Below are positions 14,850 to 18,146 of a stretch of DNA of 18,146 nt, one piece after another; the first letter of the stretch is position 1; the number at the start of each line of letters is the position of its first letter. The DNA comes from Methanosphaera sp. (lineage in GTDB: Archaea; Methanobacteriota; Methanobacteria; Methanobacteriales; Methanobacteriaceae): assembly GCA_013330915.1 (NCBI GenBank), contig DUHK01000065.1, forward strand, positions 1-18,146, in the 5' to 3' direction. The notes beneath the pieces were generated by a model. The model saw nothing but the letters and a program-made list of their open reading frames with translations, was not told the origin of the DNA and searched no databases. Made by a program: the position numbers and the translations under genes.

Positions 14850-15982
14850 TAAAAGTTATATCATCAGCAGAAGCAATATCTGAAGCAGTTAAGCTTGCAA
14901 GACCAGCTGTAATTCCGGTATATCCAATTACACCTCAAACAAAAATTTCAGAAAAATTAGCAGATTATGTTGCAGACGGTGAATTGGATTCACAATACAT
15001 AAGAGTGGAATCAGAACACAGTGCAATGAGTGCAGCAATCGGTGCATCCGGTGCCGGAGTAAGAGTGTTCACAGCTACTTCAAGTCAAGGTTTAGCATAC
15101 ATGCACGAACCAGTATTTGCAGCAGCAGGTATGAGATTACCAATAGTTATGGCTAATGCAAACCGTGCTTTATCAGCACCAATCAACATCTGGAACGACC
15201 AACAGGATTCAATATCCGAAAGAGATTCAGGATGGATACAACTGTTCTGTGAAACAGGTCAGGAAGCATTCGACACAGTTTTACAGGCATACAAAATTGC
15301 AGAAAACCCTGAAATATGTGTTCCAGTAATGGTATGTGTAGACGGATTCATATTAACTCACACAGTAGATCCGGTTGAATTAATCAGTCAGGAAGAAGCA
15401 AATGAATTCCTACCACCATTTACACCAGTAAATGCATACTTAAGAACCGAAGACCCAATGAGTTTAGGTACCCTTGCAGACACAGAACATTACCTTGAAA
15501 TCAGATACGACCTTGAAAAAGCAATCAACGCATCAAAAGATTTAATTGATGAAGTAGGTAAGGAATTCGGAGATAAATTCGGACGTTACTATGGTTTAAT
15601 TGAAGAATACAAATCTGAAGATGCAGAAATAATTTTAATTGCTATGGGTTCAATTTGCGGAACAATCAAAGACGTAATTGACGAACAAAGAGAAGCAGGT
15701 AAAAAAGTAGGATTAATCCGTGTAAGATCATACAGACCATTCCCAAAAGAAGCACTTAAAGAAGCAGTTAAAGATGCTAAATTAGCAGTAATTGACAAAG
15801 ACATTTCATTCTCAGTGGGTGGAGCATTATTCTCCGATGTAAGATCATCATTAACCAATGAAACATATGGATACATAATTGGTTTAGGTGGACGTGACAT
15901 AACACCGGATCATATCGAAGAAATCATAGAAAAAACCGAAAATCCTACTAAAGATGTAGAATGGATTGGATTAAGGGAGTAG
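14843..15982 (+). CDS. porA: Pyruvate:ferredoxin oxidoreductase alpha subunit
   Basis: The alpha subunit (379 residues) binds pyruvate and CoA and completes the thiamine-diphosphate site with PorB. Visible family stretches are IPVYPITPQTKISEKLADYV near the start, RVESEHSAMSAAIGASGAGV, FTATSSQGLAYMHEPVFAAA, the LSAPINIWNDQQDSISERDSG segment and the C-terminal domain with IALGS-like IAMGSICGTI and GLIRVRSYRPFP. The ATG at 14843 gives the normal MVVKVISSAEAI start and has GGAG (14831-14834) eight bases upstream. An in-frame ATG at 14786 would run through the porD cluster region and is rejected. It overlaps porD by seven bases and is six bases from porB, so one transcript is very likely. Confidence 0.95.
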   Translation: MVVKVISSAEAISEAVKLARPAVIPVYPITPQTKISEKLADYVADGELDSQYIRVESEHSAMSAAIGASGAGVRVFTATSSQGLAYMHEPVFAAAGMRLPIVMANANRALSAPINIWNDQQDSISERDSGWIQLFCETGQEAFDTVLQAYKIAENPEICVPVMVCVDGFILTHTVDPVELISQEEANEFLPPFTPVNAYLRTEDPMSLGTLADTEHYLEIRYDLEKAINASKDLIDEVGKEFGDKFGRYYGLIEEYKSEDAEIILIAMGSICGTIKDVIDEQREAGKKVGLIRVRSYRPFPKEALKEAVKDAKLAVIDKDISFSVGGALFSDVRSSLTNETYGYIIGLGGRDITPDHIEEIIEKTENPTKDVEWIGLRE

Positions 15983-15988
15983 ATTAAA

Positions 15989-16864
15989 ATGAAAGGAGTC
16001 GACGAAAAAGAATACTTAGCACCGGGACACAGAGCTTGTGCAGGATGTGGTGCAACAATTGCAGCAAGATTAGCACTAAAAGCATTAGGTGAAAACACCA
16101 TTGCAGTATCTGCAACAGGATGTCTTGAAGTAATCACCACACCTTATCCTGAAACAGCATGGGAAATCCCTTGGATACACGTAGCATTTGAAAATGCATC
16201 AGCAGTAGCAAGTGGTGTGGAAGCAGCACTTAAAGCACAGGGAAAAGAAGACACAAACATCGTGGTATTCGGTGGAGACGGTGGAACAACCGATATTGGT
16301 ATGCAATCATTATCCGGAGCAATGGAAAGAGGACAAAACATTATCTACATATGTTACGATAACGAAGCATACATGAACACAGGTATTCAAAGAAGTAGTT
16401 CAACACCTTATGGTGCAAGCACAACAACATCACCTGCAGGAAAAGAAAGTTTCGGTGAAGACAAGTTCAAGAAAAACATGGCAGCAATCATGGTAGCTCA
16501 TGGAGTACCATACGTTGCAACAGCATGTATTTCACATCCACAGGACTTAATGAACAAGGTTAAAAAAGCAGCCGAAACACCAGGTCCTGCATACATACAC
16601 GTATTACAACCATGTGCAACAGGTTGGGGTTACTCACCAGATAAAACAGTTAAATTAGGTAAACTTGCAGTAGATACACACATGTGGTTATTATACGAAG
16701 CAGTAAACGGCCAAATAGAAGTTACTGTAAAACCTTCACAAAAACTACCTGTTGAAGATTACTTAAGTGCACAGAAAAGATTCAGACATCTGGATGAAGA
16801 ACACATAGGAATTATCCAAAAATTCGTGGATGAACAAAGTAAACAATTCGGATTATCAGAATAG
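15989..16864 (+). CDS. porB: Pyruvate:ferredoxin oxidoreductase beta subunit, TPP-binding
   Basis: The beta subunit (291 residues) holds thiamine diphosphate and one [4Fe-4S] cluster. The thiamine motif begins GDGGTTDIG (96-104) and ends at Asn125 in CYDNEAYMNTG. Likely cluster ligands are Cys17 and Cys20 in RACAGCGA, Cys45 in ATGCLEV and Cys209 in LQPCATGWGY, the usual four positions. The TGIQRSSSTPYGASTTTSPAG stretch is characteristic of Por beta subunits. Length is normal. GGGAG (15975-15979) lies nine bases before the ATG. This is the last gene of the por cluster here: T-runs follow at 16900-16907 and 16918-16925, and no porE or porF polyferredoxin genes come next, unlike the six-gene cluster described in Methanothermobacter. 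Confidence 0.95.
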   Translation: MKGVDEKEYLAPGHRACAGCGATIAARLALKALGENTIAVSATGCLEVITTPYPETAWEIPWIHVAFENASAVASGVEAALKAQGKEDTNIVVFGGDGGTTDIGMQSLSGAMERGQNIIYICYDNEAYMNTGIQRSSSTPYGASTTTSPAGKESFGEDKFKKNMAAIMVAHGVPYVATACISHPQDLMNKVKKAAETPGPAYIHVLQPCATGWGYSPDKTVKLGKLAVDTHMWLLYEAVNGQIEVTVKPSQKLPVEDYLSAQKRFRHLDEEHIGIIQKFVDEQSKQFGLSE

Positions 16865-16866
16865 AA

Positions 16867-16925
16867 ATAATCCGGTTTTATTCCTCTTTTTCATCTTACT
16901 TTTTTTTAATCAATAACTTTTTTTT
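16867..16925 (+). terminator. T-run terminator after the por operon
   Basis: Two tracts of eight T residues (16900-16907 and 16918-16925) lie in a pyrimidine-rich stretch directly after the porB stop. There is no strong hairpin. This is the common archaeal termination layout and argues that fumarase has its own transcript. Confidence 0.5.
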
Positions 16926-17008
16926 ATTACAAGTTTTTTCTTAATCATTTAATTACTAGTTTTAACATAACTTATTTTAGAAAAATTTTTTTTTAAGGAA
17001 ATGATAAT

Positions 17009-17851
17009 ATGATTACTCAACAGCAAGTTGCAGAAGCAGTATGTGACATATATAAACAGGCTGCAATAATTTTACCTGAAGACATAGTTAATGCATTGAA
17101 AAATGCATATGATAATGAAAAGAGTGAAATAGCACGTTTAAACATTAAATCAATTTTAAAAAATCTGGAATTGGCCCGGGAAAATGAAGTTCCAATGTGT
17201 CAGGATACTGGTTTGCCTATCATCTTTGTTAAATTGGGTAATGTTGAAGTGGAAAATTTGGAACAGGGAATTATTGACGGTGTAAAGTTAGCCACAGAAA
17301 ACGTTCCACTAAGAACCAATGTAGTGGATCCCTTAACCAGACAAAATACCGGAAACAATATTGGAAAAGGAATTCCTCAAATCAATGTGGAACTAACCAA
17401 TGAACCTATACTAGAATTAACAGTATTTCCTAAAGGTTTTGGTTCCGAGAATAACAACAAGTTGGCTATGCTTTTGCCTGGTGAGGGAGTAGATGGTATT
17501 AAAAAATTTTTCAAAAAAACCATCATATCCGCCGGTGGAAAACCATGTCCTCCTACCGTCATAGGTGTTGGAATAGGTGGTTCTTCAGACATGGTAATGA
17601 AACTGGCAAAAAAAGCTCTTCTAAGACCTATCGATCAAAAGAATCCTGATCCACGTCTGGCCCAGTTGGAGGATGAACTTGTCTCCATAGCAAATGACAC
17701 AGGTATCGGACCTATGGGACTGGGAGGAAATACCACAGTGCTGGGAGTGAATGTGGAACTTGCAGATACCCATACGGCAGGTTTTCCTATTGGAATATGT
17801 GTTCAATGTTGGGCTGCAAGACATGCCACATGCATATTAACCGATGATTAA
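17009..17851 (+). CDS. fumA: Class I fumarate hydratase, alpha (N-terminal) subunit
   Basis: This 280-residue protein is the alpha chain of the two-subunit, iron-sulfur (class I) fumarase, interconverting fumarate and malate. In methanogens it acts in the partial reductive citric acid pathway that makes 2-oxoacids for biosynthesis. Visible features are Cys64 in VPMCQDTGLP, Cys180 in GGKPCPPTVIGVGIGG and Cys267 in ICVQCWAARHA, the expected three ligands of the [4Fe-4S] cluster, plus the GIGPMGLGGNTTVLGVNVE segment. The ATG at 17009 is preceded by a weak AAGGA (16995-16999). A TATA-like TTATTTTA at about 16972 would leave only a short leader. The beta subunit gene is not next to it; the following gene is on the other strand, consistent with the unlinked subunits of other methanogens. 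L(+)-tartrate dehydratase alpha is the family alternative, less likely here. Confidence 0.9.
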   Translation: MITQQQVAEAVCDIYKQAAIILPEDIVNALKNAYDNEKSEIARLNIKSILKNLELARENEVPMCQDTGLPIIFVKLGNVEVENLEQGIIDGVKLATENVPLRTNVVDPLTRQNTGNNIGKGIPQINVELTNEPILELTVFPKGFGSENNNKLAMLLPGEGVDGIKKFFKKTIISAGGKPCPPTVIGVGIGGSSDMVMKLAKKALLRPIDQKNPDPRLAQLEDELVSIANDTGIGPMGLGGNTTVLGVNVELADTHTAGFPIGICVQCWAARHATCILTDD

Positions 17852-17967
17852 TTGTATTGTTCAACAACTCATTTAATATAATCAAAAACATGACCAAGAA
17901 TAATATGATTTTTCTCCAAAACTTATTTTTTTATAAACGATACTTTTAATATTTACATAGGTTATTC
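17852..17967. other. Convergent intergenic gap with a weak T-run
   Basis: This gap between the fumarase stop and the stop of the minus-strand gene holds a seven-T run (17926-17932) that could terminate the fumarase transcript. No hairpin of note and no gene are visible. Confidence 0.4.
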
Positions 17968-18146
17968 TCATATCATTTTTTTATTCATTTCAAAAGTATC
18001 CTTCTCCCTATCATGACATCTTAATATTTTTTCCATAACATGTATAGACATATTCAAATAATTCAATTTAACATCAGATACATATCTTCCAATTATAAGA
18101 CCAGAAAAACAGTAATCAATTCCAGTACATTCAACATCAAAATACA
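17968..18146 (-). CDS. 3' end of an unrecognised protein gene
   Basis: The minus strand is open from the right edge of the window to a TGA at 17968-17970, giving the last 58 residues of a protein whose start is outside. The visible part begins YFDVECTGIDYCFSGLIIGR, continues with KLNYLNMSIHVMEKILRCHD and ends in KDTFEMNKKMI. The residue pattern is protein-like: two Cys, alternating hydrophobic and charged residues, and a helix-like C terminus. The frame carries no stop over 58 codons, unusual in DNA this AT-rich unless coding. I do not recognise the family. It is convergent with the fumarase gene, 116 bases apart. Confidence 0.6.
   Translation of the reverse strand, partial: YFDVECTGIDYCFSGLIIGRYVSDVKLNYLNMSIHVMEKILRCHDREKDTFEMNKKMI

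Noticed and set aside
1..18146. CRISPR array, tRNA or rRNA genes, insertion sequences, phage or defence genes
   Set aside because: No regularly spaced repeats, no T-loop or acceptor-type tRNA signatures in the gaps, no transposase or integrase motifs; the gene content is conserved housekeeping and methanogenesis metabolism.

Overview
The window is archaeal and belongs to a very AT-rich methanogen of the Methanobacteriales, most probably a Methanosphaera species. The evidence is a methyl-coenzyme M reductase operon end, an archaeal pyruvate:ferredoxin oxidoreductase in the order porC-D-A-B, MfnA for methanofuran, the archaeal dihydropteroate-synthase-related protein of tetrahydromethanopterin-making archaea, archaeal L10e, Pcc1 and a long archaeal FKBP. 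Upstream regions carry TATA-like boxes, GGTGA/GGAGG ribosome binding sites and oligo-T terminators. The genus is an inference from protein similarity and base composition; no methanol-utilisation genes lie in the window.

Layout. 1-2256 (+): the 3' end of the reductase operon, gamma (partial) then alpha subunit, resembling isoenzyme II (Mrt). 2257-2694: a gene-free stretch with its own TATA-like box, a nested ~180-nt stem structure and T-runs, the best candidate here for an undescribed element (a small RNA or a MITE-like insert). 2695-3984 (-): dihydroorotase. 4093-5966 (+): a YlbM/TmcAL-like nucleotidyltransferase with a C-terminal helix-hairpin-helix, overlapping a long FKBP-type prolyl isomerase. 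6003-6227 (-): Pcc1 of KEOPS. 6501-6986 (+): ribosomal protein L10e. 7150-9453 (+): PEP synthase. 9656-10822 (+): MfnA. 10837-13622 (-): a three-gene run read from the DHPS-related protein to a TtuA/NcsA-type tRNA thiolase and a ubiquitin-like sulfur carrier. 14041-16864 (+): porCDAB. 17009-17851 (+): fumarase alpha subunit. 17968-18146 (-): the 3' end of a gene I do not recognise.

How the genes work together. Several form the anabolic entry from acetyl-CoA: Por makes pyruvate from acetyl-CoA and CO2, PpsA makes PEP, and fumarase serves the partial reductive citric acid branch. Methyl-coenzyme M reductase is the final methane-forming step. MfnA supplies tyramine (and possibly beta-alanine) for methanofuran and CoA, and the DHPS-related protein is presumed to act in the pterin cofactor. 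A second theme is tRNA modification: TtuA/NcsA with its carrier (2-thiouridine or related), Pcc1 (t6A), and possibly the TmcAL-like protein (ac4C or another nucleotidyl-transfer reaction).

This is mostly core chromosome. I see no CRISPR array, tRNA, rRNA, transposase, integrase, phage gene or defence cluster. The items worth a second look are the structured region after mcrA, several inverted repeats beside TATA boxes, the absence of porEF after porB, and the unnamed or loosely assigned genes.
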